Assembly: GCA_028283025.1 (NCBI GenBank)
Contig: JAPYNO010000104.1
Coordinates: 1-33,535 of the forward strand
DNA from: Pseudomonadales bacterium
Lineage (GTDB): Bacteria; Pseudomonadota; Gammaproteobacteria; Pseudomonadales; Azotimanducaceae
DNA: 33,535 nucleotides
Direction of reading: 5' to 3'
This document shows, one piece after another, positions 7,386-16,343 of this stretch; the first letter of the stretch is position 1; each line of letters opens with the position of its first letter. Under the pieces are notes generated by a model. That model saw nothing but the letters and a program-made list of their open reading frames with translations. It made no database searches and was not told the DNA's origin. Made by a program: the position numbers and the translations under genes.

Positions 7386-10199
7386 TCAGAGCTCGCGCGC
7401 AACGGCGACTTCTTCATAGACTTCAATGAGATCGCCTATCTGAATGTCTTTGAAGTCCATGACGCCGATGCCGCATTCAGTGCCGCTCGCAACTTCCGCG
7501 ACGTCCTCTTTGAAGCGGCGCAGCGAATTGAGCTGACTCGTGAAGACGATTTGATCATCGCGCAGCAAGCGCACCGACTTGTTGCGCATGACCGATCCCT
7601 CGACCACGAGACAACCGGCAATCTGCCCGAACTTGGGTGATTCGTAGACTTCGCGCACTTCGGCAGTGCCGAGCACGGACTCCTTGACTTCAGGCGCGAG
7701 CAGCTTGGAGAGCATACCCCGCACTTCATCAACAAGCTCGTAGATCACTGAGAAGTACAGCACATCTACGCCCTCTTGCTCCTTGATCGACTTCGCCCGT
7801 GCTTCTAGCTTGACATTGAAGCCAAGAATCACAGCATGAGAAGCCATCGCTAGGGTGATATCCGATTCGTTGATAGCACCCACGCCGCTACCAATGATCT
7901 TGACGCCGACTTCATCATTGCCAAGCGGATTGAGCGCACCGAGCACGGCTTCCAAAGAGCCACGCACATCCGCCTTGACGAGCACGCCGAGCAGCGCGCG
8001 TTCGCCCGCTTTCAAGTTCGACAGGACATCCATGCGCGCCGCCTGCTGACGCGCCGCGCGCTGCTCTGCCGTGCGCTTCAAGCGAAACTCGGCGAGCTCG
8101 CGCGCCTTACGTTCATTCTCCACCACGAGGAAGTCCACGCCTGCCTCCGGCGTGCCAGACAGTCCGAGTACCTCGACCGGCATTGCCGGGCTGGCCGCAG
8201 CCACGGCGCGGGCGCGATCATCGACAAGCTGCCGCACTCGCCCGGTGCATTGTCCAGCGATCACAATATCGCCTCGCCGCAGGCAGCCGTTCTTGACAAG
8301 CAATGTGGCCACCGGGCCGCGCCCCCGCTCAAGACGAGATTCCACCACTGAACCGCGCGCGCTCGCATCTTCCACCGCCTTCAATTCGAGCACTTCAGCG
8401 CGCAGCAAGATAGCCTCAAGCAAGCTGTCGATGCCTTCACCTGTGGCTGCCGACACCTGAACATACTGCGTGTCACCACCCCATTCCTCGGGCGAGAGAC
8501 CTCTGCTCGCAAGCTCGTTTTTCACTTGATCGGGGTTCGCGCCTTCAAGGTCCATCTTGTTGATAGCGACCACCACCGGAACTTTCGCGGCTTGTGCGTG
8601 CTGCACAGCTTCCTCGGTTTGCGGCATGACACCATCATCGGCCGCCACCACCAGCACCACAATGTCGGTCACGCCCGCACCGCGCGCGCGCATTGAAGAG
8701 AAGGCGGCATGACCGGGGGTGTCGATAAAGGTGATGGCACCATGCTCGGTGTCGACGCGATAGGCGCCAATGTGCTGCGTGATGCCCCCGGCCTCGCCTG
8801 CGGCCACCCTCGTATTGCGAATGCGATCAAGCAGCGAAGTCTTGCCGTGGTCAACATGACCCATCACGGTGACCACAGGCGAACGCTGCACTGGCGTGCC
8901 CTCGACATCAACCAAGCCTTCGAGCTCTCGCTCGATCGCATCTTCCTGCACAAGCTTTACCTTGTGCCCCGCCTCTTCAACGAGCAGCTGCGCGGTCTCT
9001 TGATCGAGCACCTGATTGATGGTGGCGACTGCGCCCAAGTCCATCAGTATCTTCACCACTTCGGCAGCCTTCATCGACATGCGTTGCGCGAGCTCGCCGA
9101 CAGTGATTGTTTCCGGGAGTTCTACTTCGCGAACCACGGCAGCCGTCGGCTGCTGGAATTCTCCGCCTTGCTGACTGACATGCTTCACAGGGCGCCTGAC
9201 ACGGCGCGCACGTGATGCCCCACCCGACAAGGAAATCTCTCGATGGCGGCGCTTGCCATCGCCGAACTCATCGTCGTCAAGACCGGTCGGAGCCGAGTCC
9301 TGCGGCTTGCCGCGCCGCTTGCCAGCATGGCTTCGCTCAGCGGCCACTGCTTCTCGCTGCGCGTCAGCAATTCGATCAGCCGCTACGCTCGCCTGCCCAC
9401 CCCGGCCCTTCGCCGCACGACCCGAACGTGCCTTCTTATCCTTGCCGCGCTCCGGCTCCGACTTGTGCTGCTTCTCGCTTGCCTTTGAATCAGCCTGCTT
9501 GTCTGCTGCTGCGCCCGACTCCTGCTCGGCCTTCGCTTCGGGGCTTTCGGGACTCGCCTCCTGCGCCGCCTTACGGTGCGCATCGAGAGCCGCCTGCGCC
9601 GCTGCTTCCTCCTGCACCTGCTTCTCTTCTTGTTCTTTTTGCTGACGCTCCCGCTCGGCTTCACGCTGCGCTTCTAACGCCTCGCGCTCTTCACCTACCG
9701 CACGCTTGCGAATCTCCTCCTGCTCGCGAATGCGCTCAATTTCGCTTCTCATAGCCACCGCTGACGGCGTCTCTGCAAATTGCGCATCGTCACCAGAAGG
9801 ACGCGAGTCATCAGCAGCGGGCGAAGCCGGTTTTGGTGCAGTTGGACGATTGACGAGTATCTTGCGCCCTTTGGTCTTCACTGTGACGCTTGACGCCCGC
9901 GCCTTGGACACTCGACTAGCACCCGAACTGCCCAGAGGTCTTCTGCCGGACGCTGATGTACCTGATCGCGCCGCTGCGCCAGTTGTCGATGAGCCGGAGC
10001 GAGCAGCGCCTGCCGCACCGCCTTTGGAGGTGATGTGCCTGACCAAAATAGCCTTCTGCTCTTTCGTCACCAAATCGCCTTCGCTGGTGTGCGGCAGCCC
10101 GGCATCGCGCAGGAGACCGAGCACTCGCTCAGGAGAGCTCTTGAGCGTCCCGGCAATGTCACGCACCGTCTCGACTGTGATTCGACTCGCCCTATCCAT
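7386..10199 (-). CDS. infB: Translation initiation factor IF-2
   Basis: The GTPase that places initiator tRNA on the ribosome; 937 residues. The N-terminal IF2_N domain ([20 protein letters not shown]) is followed by a long low-complexity linker rich in Ala/Lys/Glu/Arg (about residues 70-330), with a strongly charged coiled-coil-like part around [20 protein letters not shown]. The G domain has GHVDHGKT at 447-454, then DTPGHAAF and NKMD. Domains II-IV end in [11 protein letters not shown]. The linker is repetitive in composition and likely the fastest-changing part. It lies 57 bases after nusA and 15 before rbfA. Confidence 0.97.
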   Translation of the reverse strand: MDRASRITVETVRDIAGTLKSSPERVLGLLRDAGLPHTSEGDLVTKEQKAILVRHITSKGGAAGAARSGSSTTGAAARSGTSASGRRPLGSSGASRVSKARASSVTVKTKGRKILVNRPTAPKPASPAADDSRPSGDDAQFAETPSAVAMRSEIERIREQEEIRKRAVGEEREALEAQREAERERQQKEQEEKQVQEEAAAQAALDAHRKAAQEASPESPEAKAEQESGAAADKQADSKASEKQHKSEPERGKDKKARSGRAAKGRGGQASVAADRIADAQREAVAAERSHAGKRRGKPQDSAPTGLDDDEFGDGKRRHREISLSGGASRARRVRRPVKHVSQQGGEFQQPTAAVVREVELPETITVGELAQRMSMKAAEVVKILMDLGAVATINQVLDQETAQLLVEEAGHKVKLVQEDAIERELEGLVDVEGTPVQRSPVVTVMGHVDHGKTSLLDRIRNTRVAAGEAGGITQHIGAYRVDTEHGAITFIDTPGHAAFSSMRARGAGVTDIVVLVVAADDGVMPQTEEAVQHAQAAKVPVVVAINKMDLEGANPDQVKNELASRGLSPEEWGGDTQYVQVSAATGEGIDSLLEAILLRAEVLELKAVEDASARGSVVESRLERGRGPVATLLVKNGCLRRGDIVIAGQCTGRVRQLVDDRARAVAAASPAMPVEVLGLSGTPEAGVDFLVVENERKARELAEFRLKRTAEQRAARQQAARMDVLSNLKAGERALLGVLVKADVRGSLEAVLGALNPLGNDEVGVKIIGSGVGAINESDITLAMASHAVILGFNVKLEARAKSIKEQEGVDVLYFSVIYELVDEVRGMLSKLLAPEVKESVLGTAEVREVYESPKFGQIAGCLVVEGSVMRNKSVRLLRDDQIVFTSQLNSLRRFKEDVAEVASGTECGIGVMDFKDIQIGDLIEVYEEVAVAREL

Positions 10200-10256
10200 G
10201 ATGGTTCATGCCCTTCTCACTACTCGTATTGCCCTTGCCTGCCCGCAGCTACGCGA

Positions 10257-11765
10257 CTACTCGGCAGCCACCTCCTGCTCGAACCAATGCTCGCGCGCCT
10301 GCATGATCAGCGCGCCCGCACGCTCTTCGGACAGTTCCACGTTGTCAAGCTCAAGCAAATCGATCACCGCCTGCTCGGCGAGGTCTTCGCGCGTGGCAAT
10401 ACCTTGACCTGCGAGTGCCCAAGCGAGCGCTTCGTCCATGCCGTCAAGGTTCAGCAAGTCCTCTGCGGGCATGGCCGCACCGCCACTCGCCAGACCAGCC
10501 GCAAGCTGTGCATCCTGCGCTCGGCTTTGCAATTCTGTAGCGATTTCTTCGTTGAAGCCTGGCAGTCCGGCAAGCTCTTCAAGCGACACATAGGCGACTT
10601 CTTCAAGGGTAGTGAAGCCTTCCTCCACCAGCACTTCCGCAACGTCGCCATCAACACTTAACTGCTCCTTAAAGAGTTCGACGTTGCGCATCGCTTCTTC
10701 GCCCGCTTTCTGGTCGAACTGCTCCTGAGTCATGATGCTGAGTCGCCAGCCAGTGAGGTCGCTCGCAAGGCGCACGTTCTGCCCGCCCTTGCCAATCGCT
10801 TGCGCTTGATTGTGCTCGGCCACGACGATGTCCATGGCGCCCGCATTCTCGTCCACGACAATCGAGTCCACTTCAGCAGGCGCAAGCGCATTGATCACGA
10901 GCTGCGCTGGGCTTTCTTCCCAAGGCACAACGTCGATGCGCTCGCCAGCGAGTTCGCCCGCAACCGCTTGCACTCGCGAGCCTCTCATGCCGACACACGC
11001 ACCGACCGGGTCAATGCGCGAATCATTGGTGCTGACGCTCATCTTCGCCCTTGAGCCCGGATCTCGCGAAACGCCACGGATTTGAATGACGCCTTCGGCG
11101 ATCTCCGGTACTTCAATGCGAAACAGCTCGCGCAGCATTTCAGGTGTCGTGCGCGTCAAGATGAGGCGCGGACCGCGCGGGTCTTCTTCAATGCGTTCGA
11201 GCAAGGCGCGCACTCGGTCATTGACGCGCAAGGTTTCTCGGGGAATCAATTGGCTTCTGGCGATGAACGCCTCGGCATTGGCGCCAAGGTCAATGACCAC
11301 GCCTTCGCGCGTCGCACGCTTGACTGTGCCGCTGACAAGTTCGCCAACACGCGATTCATAGCGCTCGACGACGCGCATACGCTCGGCTTCACGCACCTTC
11401 TGAACGATGACCTGCTTCGCTGCCTGGGCGGCAATGCGACCGAACTCAATGGATTCGACTTGCTCGCGATGCAAATCGCCCGGCGACAAGTCAGGGTTGA
11501 TTACGCGCGCGGCCTCAGGGTCAAGTTCGGCGTCCGGGTTTTCAATTTCCTCGTCAGCCTCGGGGTCAATCACACGCCAGATGCGCCAGGTGTCGTAGTC
11601 ACAGGTCACCGGGTCGATGTGTACAAGGAATTCGGCATCCGGCACTGTGTAGCGACGCTTGGTTGCGGTCGCGAGCGCCTGTTCAATGGCTTCCAGAATG
11701 ACAGATTTTTCAACGCCCTTCTCTAGCGCGATCGACTCGACAATGGTCATCAGTTCTTTGTTCAT
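10257..11765 (-). CDS. nusA: Transcription termination/antitermination protein NusA
   Basis: An RNA polymerase-binding pausing factor of 502 residues. The N-terminal domain begins MNKELMTIVESIALEKGVEK. The S1 domain is around VGELVSGTVKRATREGVVID. Two KH domains include GACVGMRGSRVQAVAGELAG and AIGKGGQNVRLASDLTGWRL. The C-terminus carries two helix-hairpin-helix acidic repeats, one around EEVAYVSLEELAGLPGFNEE and one around NLDGMDEALAWALAGQGIAT. These repeats mark gammaproteobacterial-type NusA and support the taxonomic guess. The start overlaps the rimP stop by 4 bases. Confidence 0.97.
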   Translation of the reverse strand: MNKELMTIVESIALEKGVEKSVILEAIEQALATATKRRYTVPDAEFLVHIDPVTCDYDTWRIWRVIDPEADEEIENPDAELDPEAARVINPDLSPGDLHREQVESIEFGRIAAQAAKQVIVQKVREAERMRVVERYESRVGELVSGTVKRATREGVVIDLGANAEAFIARSQLIPRETLRVNDRVRALLERIEEDPRGPRLILTRTTPEMLRELFRIEVPEIAEGVIQIRGVSRDPGSRAKMSVSTNDSRIDPVGACVGMRGSRVQAVAGELAGERIDVVPWEESPAQLVINALAPAEVDSIVVDENAGAMDIVVAEHNQAQAIGKGGQNVRLASDLTGWRLSIMTQEQFDQKAGEEAMRNVELFKEQLSVDGDVAEVLVEEGFTTLEEVAYVSLEELAGLPGFNEEIATELQSRAQDAQLAAGLASGGAAMPAEDLLNLDGMDEALAWALAGQGIATREDLAEQAVIDLLELDNVELSEERAGALIMQAREHWFEQEVAAE

Positions 11766-12283
11766 TGGGCTCGGCCCTCCTGAATATCCGTGTGATGCGA
11801 ACCATCCCAGACAAGGTTCATTTCGCGCACATCGGAGAATCGAAATCCTTGGCGCTGCCCGTCGTCATCAAGTTCGAGCACGAGCGCGTCCGCATCAACG
11901 CCCACTTCGGCGAGGCGCCCGGAGAAAGCGCGGCGCCCCTCGCGAGGCATTTTCAGGTGCAAGGAGACGGGTTTGCCCACGTAGCTCTCGCACTGATCCA
12001 AGGTAAAGAAACGGCGCTCGATGCCAGGAGAAGAGACCTCCAACTGATAAGCGCCGTGAATCGGGTCTTCAATATCAAGCAACATGCTCACTTGACGACT
12101 CACCTGCTCGACATCGGTGATCGTGACGCCGCCGGGCGGATTGGTGTCAATGAACACACGCAGCGTGGCACTGCGGCCGCGGCCTTTGCATTCGATCCCC
12201 CAAAGACGGTAGCCGAGCGCCTCTACAACCGGGGATACAAGTTCGCCGAGTCTTTGCTCTGTTCTTTTCGCTGCAAATTGCAA
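11762..12283 (-). CDS. rimP: Ribosome maturation factor RimP
   Basis: A 30S assembly factor of 173 residues, first gene of the nusA-infB operon. VSPVVEALGYRLWGIECKGR, LRVFIDTNPPGGVTITDVEQ and DPIHGAYQLEVSSPGIERRF are the family signatures. The start is a TTG at 12283, preceded by GGGGAAG about 6 bases upstream. No ATG lies in frame before the conserved region. The upstream leader contains a terminator-like hairpin (12323-12350), so entry into this operon may be regulated. Confidence 0.95.
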   Translation of the reverse strand: MQFAAKRTEQRLGELVSPVVEALGYRLWGIECKGRGRSATLRVFIDTNPPGGVTITDVEQVSRQVSMLLDIEDPIHGAYQLEVSSPGIERRFFTLDQCESYVGKPVSLHLKMPREGRRAFSGRLAEVGVDADALVLELDDDGQRQGFRFSDVREMNLVWDGSHHTDIQEGRAQ

Positions 12284-12322
12284 AGCGCTTCCCCGCTACT
12301 TAGCTTGACGTTCCAAAACGGC

Positions 12323-12350
12323 AAAAAAATGGGCGACCATTGGACGCCCA
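12323..12350 (-). terminator. Intrinsic terminator or attenuator in the rimP leader
   Basis: In the minus direction TGGGCG-T-CCA-A-TGG-T-CGCCCA (12350-12330) forms a strong hairpin, with one T/T mismatch, followed at once by A and seven T (to 12323). It lies 40 bases before the rimP start. It either ends transcription from the decayed gene upstream or acts as an attenuator if the rimP promoter lies upstream of it. Confidence 0.7.
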
Positions 12351-12554
12351 CGACCTCAGCCCCTAGCAGCCTCGCCTGTGTATCATTATCAAAATATCAA
12401 ATCAAACACAGGCACTGCCATGAGCTCCCTTGCGACTCTTCTTCAAGGTCACTCGGGCCAAACTCTTTGCGACTTAACGCATTGCGAACTCCGGTCTAAT
12501 CGTTCGTGCCATTTCGGTGCGATTGAGGCAAGCCTCCTTTTATCGCAGCCGAGT

Positions 12555-12563
12555 ATTCTACCA
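12555..12563 (-). promoter_or_regulatory. Candidate extended -10 promoter upstream of rimP
   Basis: On the minus strand TGGTAGAAT fits an extended -10 (TGnTAnAAT) without an obvious -35. Transcription from here would give a leader of about 265 bases to rimP, passing through the terminator-like hairpin. An AT-rich stretch at about 12375-12405 could contain another promoter. Confidence 0.35.
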
Positions 12564-12582
12564 TTATTCGGCCTCACAACAC

Positions 12583-12912
12583 TCAGGGCAGATGCAACTC
12601 ATCACACAATTGAGCGAACGGCAGTACGCGCACACCTTGAATCAGCCGGTCGGTCTTGCCAAGGTGTACTTGAAACCATCTTGGCATGGACGTGCGTTCC
12701 TTGAAGTATTTGAACGCCCGACTCACGTCGCGCTCGCCAGTCTTGCATTCAACCGCAAACAGGGGCGCACCATCGCGCATCCCAATTCAAGTACGCGGGA
12801 TGTCGGAGTGATTGCGAGCCCAAGAGTGATAGGGCGAGGATCGTTTTGCCAACCTGCCGAGGGCCAAAGAACAGATCAGGTGAACGGTAGATCAAGTGAG
12901 TTGAAGAGGGCA
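12583..12912 (-). pseudogene. Decayed AAA/DUF4143-type ATPase remnant
   Basis: Two pieces of one known protein family lie together on the minus strand in different frames. The upstream piece reads DLFFGPRQVGKTILALSLLG (P-loop at 12842-12865) and then HPAYLNWDA, the typical Walker A start of ATPases with a DUF4143 C-terminal domain. The downstream piece (12780-12583) reads RDGAPLFAVECKTGERDVSR, then AFKYFKERTSMPRWFQVHLG and ends VRVLPFAQLCDELHLP, the end of DUF4143. The middle of the protein, normally about 250 residues, is deleted at the joint, which also shifts the frame. The N-terminus is out of frame as well (LFNSLDLPFT). No function is expected. Such ATPases are common, often strain-specific genes. 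Confidence 0.75.
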
Positions 12913-12934
12913 GTAAACAGTGCTAGCCTGCGCC

Positions 12935-12963
12935 CCCATATAAGTAGATATGGGTAGCCATAT
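12935..12963 (+). promoter_or_regulatory. vapBC operator with three alternating half-sites and -10 box
   Basis: Three copies of one half-site alternate in orientation: CCATAT (12936-12941), ATATGG (12948-12953) and CCATAT (12958-12963). They form two overlapping perfect inverted repeats, the first extendable to CCCATAT/ATATGGG. A near-consensus -10, TATAAG, lies at 12939-12944 inside the array, and the last half-site ends on the first base of the vapB TTG start. This is where a VapB dimer would bind to repress its own operon. Confidence 0.65.
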
Positions 12964-13220
12964 TGAAGACAACCATCGAAATTTCGGATCAACTCTCGGA
13001 ATCTGCCAAAGCCTGTGCGAGGGAGAATGGCATCACGCTTCGCAGCTTGATTGAGCAGGGACTGCGCATGGCGATTTCAGCCAATCGTAACAAGCACACC
13101 TTTCAGCTGCGAGATGCCAGCGTTGGCGGTCGAGGGCTGCAAGATGCCTTTCGTGACGCAGACTGGGCGACATTCCGAGAAGCGATTTACGAAAGCCGAG
13201 AAAATCTCCCCGAGAAATGA
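12963..13220 (+). CDS. vapB: VapB-type antitoxin
   Basis: A ribbon-helix-helix antitoxin of 85 residues. MKTTIEISDQLSESAKACAR is the beta strand and first helix, and ENGITLRSLIEQGLRMAI is the second helix, as in DUF2191/VapB proteins. The C-terminal part (LQDAFRDADWATFREAIYES) is rich in acidic and aromatic residues, as expected for the segment that wraps the toxin. The start is TTG at 12963; no ATG fits before the first strand. The stop overlaps the vapC start by 4 bases. Autoregulation through the half-site array upstream is likely. Confidence 0.85.
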   Translation: MKTTIEISDQLSESAKACARENGITLRSLIEQGLRMAISANRNKHTFQLRDASVGGRGLQDAFRDADWATFREAIYESRENLPEK

Positions 13221-13678
13221 TCGCGACCGACACCAACATTCTGGTCTATGCGCATCGTTCTGATAGCGAATGGCACCGGGGAGCGTCGGCGTGCGTTCAA
13301 GGTCTCGCCCAAGGGCGAGTGGCTTGGGCGCTCCCCTGGCCTTGCGTGCATGAGTTCTTTTCGACTGTGACCCACCCCCGCATATTCGACCCGCCATCGA
13401 CCATTGCCGAGGCAGTGACGCAAATTGATGCATGGCTTGAGGCGCCGAGCGTGGTGCTCATCGGTGAATCTGACTCGCATTGGGAAGTGCTTCACACGAT
13501 ATTGAATGAGGCTCGCATCAGAGGCCCTATGGTGCACGATGCGCGAATTGCCGCCATGTGCATTGCGCATGGTGTCACAGAACTTCTCAGTGCCGACCGA
13601 GACTTTAGCCGCTTCTCACCGCTCGTGGTACGAAATCCGCTCGTGAACGGAGATTTCAGCAGCACGCCAACGCCGTAA
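13217..13678 (+). CDS. vapC: VapC-type PIN-domain ribonuclease toxin
   Basis: A PIN-domain toxin of 153 residues. The acidic metal-binding set is intact: D5 in MIATDTNILVYAH, E46 in PWPCVHEFFSTV, D108 in GPMVHDARIAAMC, and D127/D129 in LLSADRDFSRF. Intact VapC toxins cleave RNAs such as initiator tRNA or rRNA; the target here is unknown. It overlaps vapB by ATGA, so toxin translation depends on antitoxin translation. It ends just before the metG promoter. The reading frame has no damage, unlike the other toxin genes in the window. Confidence 0.9.
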   Translation: MIATDTNILVYAHRSDSEWHRGASACVQGLAQGRVAWALPWPCVHEFFSTVTHPRIFDPPSTIAEAVTQIDAWLEAPSVVLIGESDSHWEVLHTILNEARIRGPMVHDARIAAMCIAHGVTELLSADRDFSRFSPLVVRNPLVNGDFSSTPTP

Positions 13679-13692
13679 TCTACGCCCGTGAC

Positions 13693-13698
13693 TATAAT
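13693..13698 (+). promoter_or_regulatory. Consensus -10 box in front of metG
   Basis: A perfect TATAAT lies 15 bases after the vapC stop. No good -35 is visible at 16-18 bases. The expected transcription start, about 13705, coincides with the first possible TTG of the metG frame, which would make the mRNA leaderless or nearly so. Confidence 0.5.
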
Positions 13699-13725
13699 TC
13701 GCGTTTGCACTTCCGTTCCTACACT

Positions 13726-15753
13726 TTGAGCGACCCTCGGAACATACTCGTCACCAGCGCCCTGCCCTACGCAAACGGCGAACTGCACCTCGGCAACATG
13801 CTTGAGCATGTCTACACCGACGTGTGGGCGCGTTTCCAGCGGCTTTGCGGTCACCAAGTCGTGTACCTGTGTGCCGACGATGCTCACGGCACACCGACCA
13901 TGCTGCGCGCGCAAAGTGAAGGCGTGGCGCCGGAAGCGCTCATCGACGAGCTTCGCGATGCCCATGTGCGCGACCTCAAGGGCTTTTTGATCAGTCACGA
14001 CAATTACCACACCACGCATTCGGCCGAGAATCAAAAGATGGTCGAAACTATCTACCTGCGACTGAGGGATGCGGGCCTTATCACCACTGGCGAAGTTGAA
14101 CAGCTCTACGATCAAGAGAAGGGCCTGTTCCTCGCCGATCGCTATGTGAGAGGCACTTGTCCGCGCTGCGGCCTTGCAGATCAGTACGGCGATAACTGCG
14201 AAGGCTGCGGCGCGAGCTACGAAGCCACCGAAATCCTCAATCCTGTGTCCACACTATCGGGCAAGACACCCGTGAAGCGCTCGTCCACGCACTACTTCTT
14301 CGACCTGCCGAAGTTCAGTCAAAGCCTGCGCGATTGGACATCGAGCGATGCGGTCTCGGGCGAGGTCGCCAACAAACTCGCTGAATGGCTCGATGCGGGG
14401 CTCAAAGCCTGGGATATCAGCCGCGACGGGCCTTACTTCGGATTCCCCATCCCGGACACTCAAGACAAGTATTTCTATGTCTGGATGGATGCCCCGGTCG
14501 GCTACATGGCGAGCCTGATCCACTACATCAACGGCGCGGGCAAGACGCGCGGCATCGATTTTGACAGCTTCTGGAACGCAGATGCTGCGAGCGAAGTCGT
14601 CCACTTTGTCGGCAAGGACATCATTTACTTTCATGCCCTCTTCTGGCCAGCTGTGCTTTCGGGCGCGAGCTTCCGCACGCCGTCGCGCGTGGTAGCACAC
14701 GGCTTTCTTACTGTTAACGGCGTGAAGATGTCGAAATCGCGCGGCACTTTCATCCTCGCCGAAACGTACCTGTTGCACCTTGACCCTGAATACCTGCGCT
14801 ACTACTTCGCCTCCAAGCTGAGCCCAAGCATCGCCGATATCGACCTCAATCTCGACGACTTCCTGAATCGCGTCAATGCCGACCTCGTGGGCAAGCTCGT
14901 CAACATCGCGAGCCGCTGCGCACGCTTCATCGAGAAGGATTTTGATCATACGCTCGCCGCTGAAATCCACGATGCCGAGCTTTGGGACGCCTTCCAAGCG
15001 AGCAGGCAGAGCATCGCCGCTCACTACGAGTCCTGCGAAGTCAGCAAGGCGGTGCGCGAGATTATGGCGCTTGCCGACCGCGCCAATCAGTACATCACCC
15101 GCCATGAGCCTTGGAACCTGATCAAGCAGGATGACAAGCACGACGAGGTGCACGGCATCTGCAGCCAAGGCATCAACATGTTCCGGTTCTTGATGGTCTG
15201 CCTGAAGCCTGTACTGCCAGAGACTGCTGCGCGCGCCGAAGCATTCATCAATGCTGGCGAGCTTCAATGGAAAGATTCCGCAGAGTATCTTCGCGAACAC
15301 AGAATCAATCGATTCGTCCCGCTCATGCGGCGCATGGACAAGAAGGCGCTGATACGCATGATGGACGACTCAAAGCCGCCTGAATCGCCAGCGGCGCAGC
15401 TGACGCAAGAGCAGGCAGAAGATAACAAGCATGTCAGCCTTGATCAGTTCCTGAACATCGACCTTCGCATCGCCAAGGTGCTCGCCGCCGAACCCGTGCA
15501 AGGCGCGGACAAGCTGCTGCGCTTGACACTTGACGTCGGCACCGCAACACGCACTGTGTTCGCAGGCGTCAAGTCAGCCTATGCGCCGGATACGCTCATC
15601 GGGCGATTGGTTGTGGTGGTCGCCAATCTGGCGCCGAGGGAGATGCGCTTCGGCACCTCAGAAGGCATGGTGCTCGCGGCGGGCGAAGGCGGCAAGGAGA
15701 TATTCCTGCTGTCGCCGGATTCCGGGGCAGAGCCTGGAATGCGCGTGCGCTAA
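13726..15753 (+). CDS. metG: Methionyl-tRNA synthetase
   Basis: Charges elongator and initiator tRNA-Met; about 675 residues. NILVTSALPYANGELHLGNM has the HIGH-type motif (HLGN). The zinc knuckle has four cysteines in CPRCGLADQYGDNCEGCGAS. VKMSKSRGTF is the KMSKS loop. The anticodon-binding helical domain follows. A C-terminal tRNA-binding (EMAP/Trbp111) domain starts near HVSLDQFLNIDLRIAKVLAA and ends PGMRVR; it usually causes dimer formation. There is no ATG start. The candidates are TTG 13726 (begins like other MetG proteins: xSDPRNILVTSALPYANG) and TTG 13705, seven codons longer. Neither has a Shine-Dalgarno sequence. A complete antisense frame exists but is a shadow. Confidence 0.96.
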   Translation: MSDPRNILVTSALPYANGELHLGNMLEHVYTDVWARFQRLCGHQVVYLCADDAHGTPTMLRAQSEGVAPEALIDELRDAHVRDLKGFLISHDNYHTTHSAENQKMVETIYLRLRDAGLITTGEVEQLYDQEKGLFLADRYVRGTCPRCGLADQYGDNCEGCGASYEATEILNPVSTLSGKTPVKRSSTHYFFDLPKFSQSLRDWTSSDAVSGEVANKLAEWLDAGLKAWDISRDGPYFGFPIPDTQDKYFYVWMDAPVGYMASLIHYINGAGKTRGIDFDSFWNADAASEVVHFVGKDIIYFHALFWPAVLSGASFRTPSRVVAHGFLTVNGVKMSKSRGTFILAETYLLHLDPEYLRYYFASKLSPSIADIDLNLDDFLNRVNADLVGKLVNIASRCARFIEKDFDHTLAAEIHDAELWDAFQASRQSIAAHYESCEVSKAVREIMALADRANQYITRHEPWNLIKQDDKHDEVHGICSQGINMFRFLMVCLKPVLPETAARAEAFINAGELQWKDSAEYLREHRINRFVPLMRRMDKKALIRMMDDSKPPESPAAQLTQEQAEDNKHVSLDQFLNIDLRIAKVLAAEPVQGADKLLRLTLDVGTATRTVFAGVKSAYAPDTLIGRLVVVVANLAPREMRFGTSEGMVLAAGEGGKEIFLLSPDSGAEPGMRVR

Positions 15754-15764
15754 AGCGCGAGACT

Positions 15765-16343
15765 ATGGGCGACCTCTTCGCATTGTGGGTGGGCGCGCTG
15801 CTCATCAACAACTTTGTGCTGGTCTGGTTTCTTGGCCTGTGTCCGTTCATGGGCGCATCAACGCGCCTTGACAACGCCTTTGCCATGGGCGTGGCCACCT
15901 GCTTCGTGCTCATTGTGTCAGCCGCCTCGTCCTATCTTCTATATCACTATCTGCTGGTGCCATTTGGGCTGATAAGTTTTCGCATCATTGCGTTCATTCT
16001 GGTGGTCGCGTTCCTCGTGCAGCTCACTGAGCTCTATGTGCGTCACGCGCATCCATTGATTCATCAAACGCTCGGCGCGTACCTGCCGCTAGTGACGAGC
16101 AATTGCGCGGTGCTCGGCGTTGCGCTCATTGCGCTGCGCGAACAGCTCGACTTTGTTGAGACGCTCGTCTACGCATTCGGCGCCGCGCTTGGCTTCTGGC
16201 TGGTGTTGCTGCTCTTTGCCGCCATCCGCAGGCAACTCGAAGGCGCCGATGTGCCAGCGCGCTTCGCAGGCGTGCCTATTGCCCTGGTCACCGCTGGCTT
16301 CATGTCGCTAGCCTTCATGGGCTTTGCCGGGATCAACCAGTGA
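15765..16343 (+). CDS. rnfA: Rnf electron transport complex subunit A
   Basis: An integral membrane subunit of the Rnf (Rsx) ion-pumping electron-transfer complex; 192 residues with about six membrane helices. C26 in VWFLGLCPFMGAS and C114 in LVTSNCAVLGVAL are the conserved cysteines that, with those of RnfE, hold a membrane-embedded iron-sulfur cluster. It begins 11 bases after metG, so the two may be co-transcribed. The stop overlaps the rnfB start by 4 bases. First gene of the rnfA-B-D-G-E-nth run. Confidence 0.95.
   Translation: MGDLFALWVGALLINNFVLVWFLGLCPFMGASTRLDNAFAMGVATCFVLIVSAASSYLLYHYLLVPFGLISFRIIAFILVVAFLVQLTELYVRHAHPLIHQTLGAYLPLVTSNCAVLGVALIALREQLDFVETLVYAFGAALGFWLVLLLFAAIRRQLEGADVPARFAGVPIALVTAGFMSLAFMGFAGINQ

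Noticed and set aside
12378-12957. Two overlapping plus-strand open frames
   Set aside because: Antisense to the decayed DUF4143 gene or non-coding; no motif, and the minus strand has recognisable protein pieces.
14254-15300. Minus-strand open frame of 348 codons within metG
   Set aside because: The sense strand holds all MetG motifs; the antisense protein resembles nothing and has no start signals.
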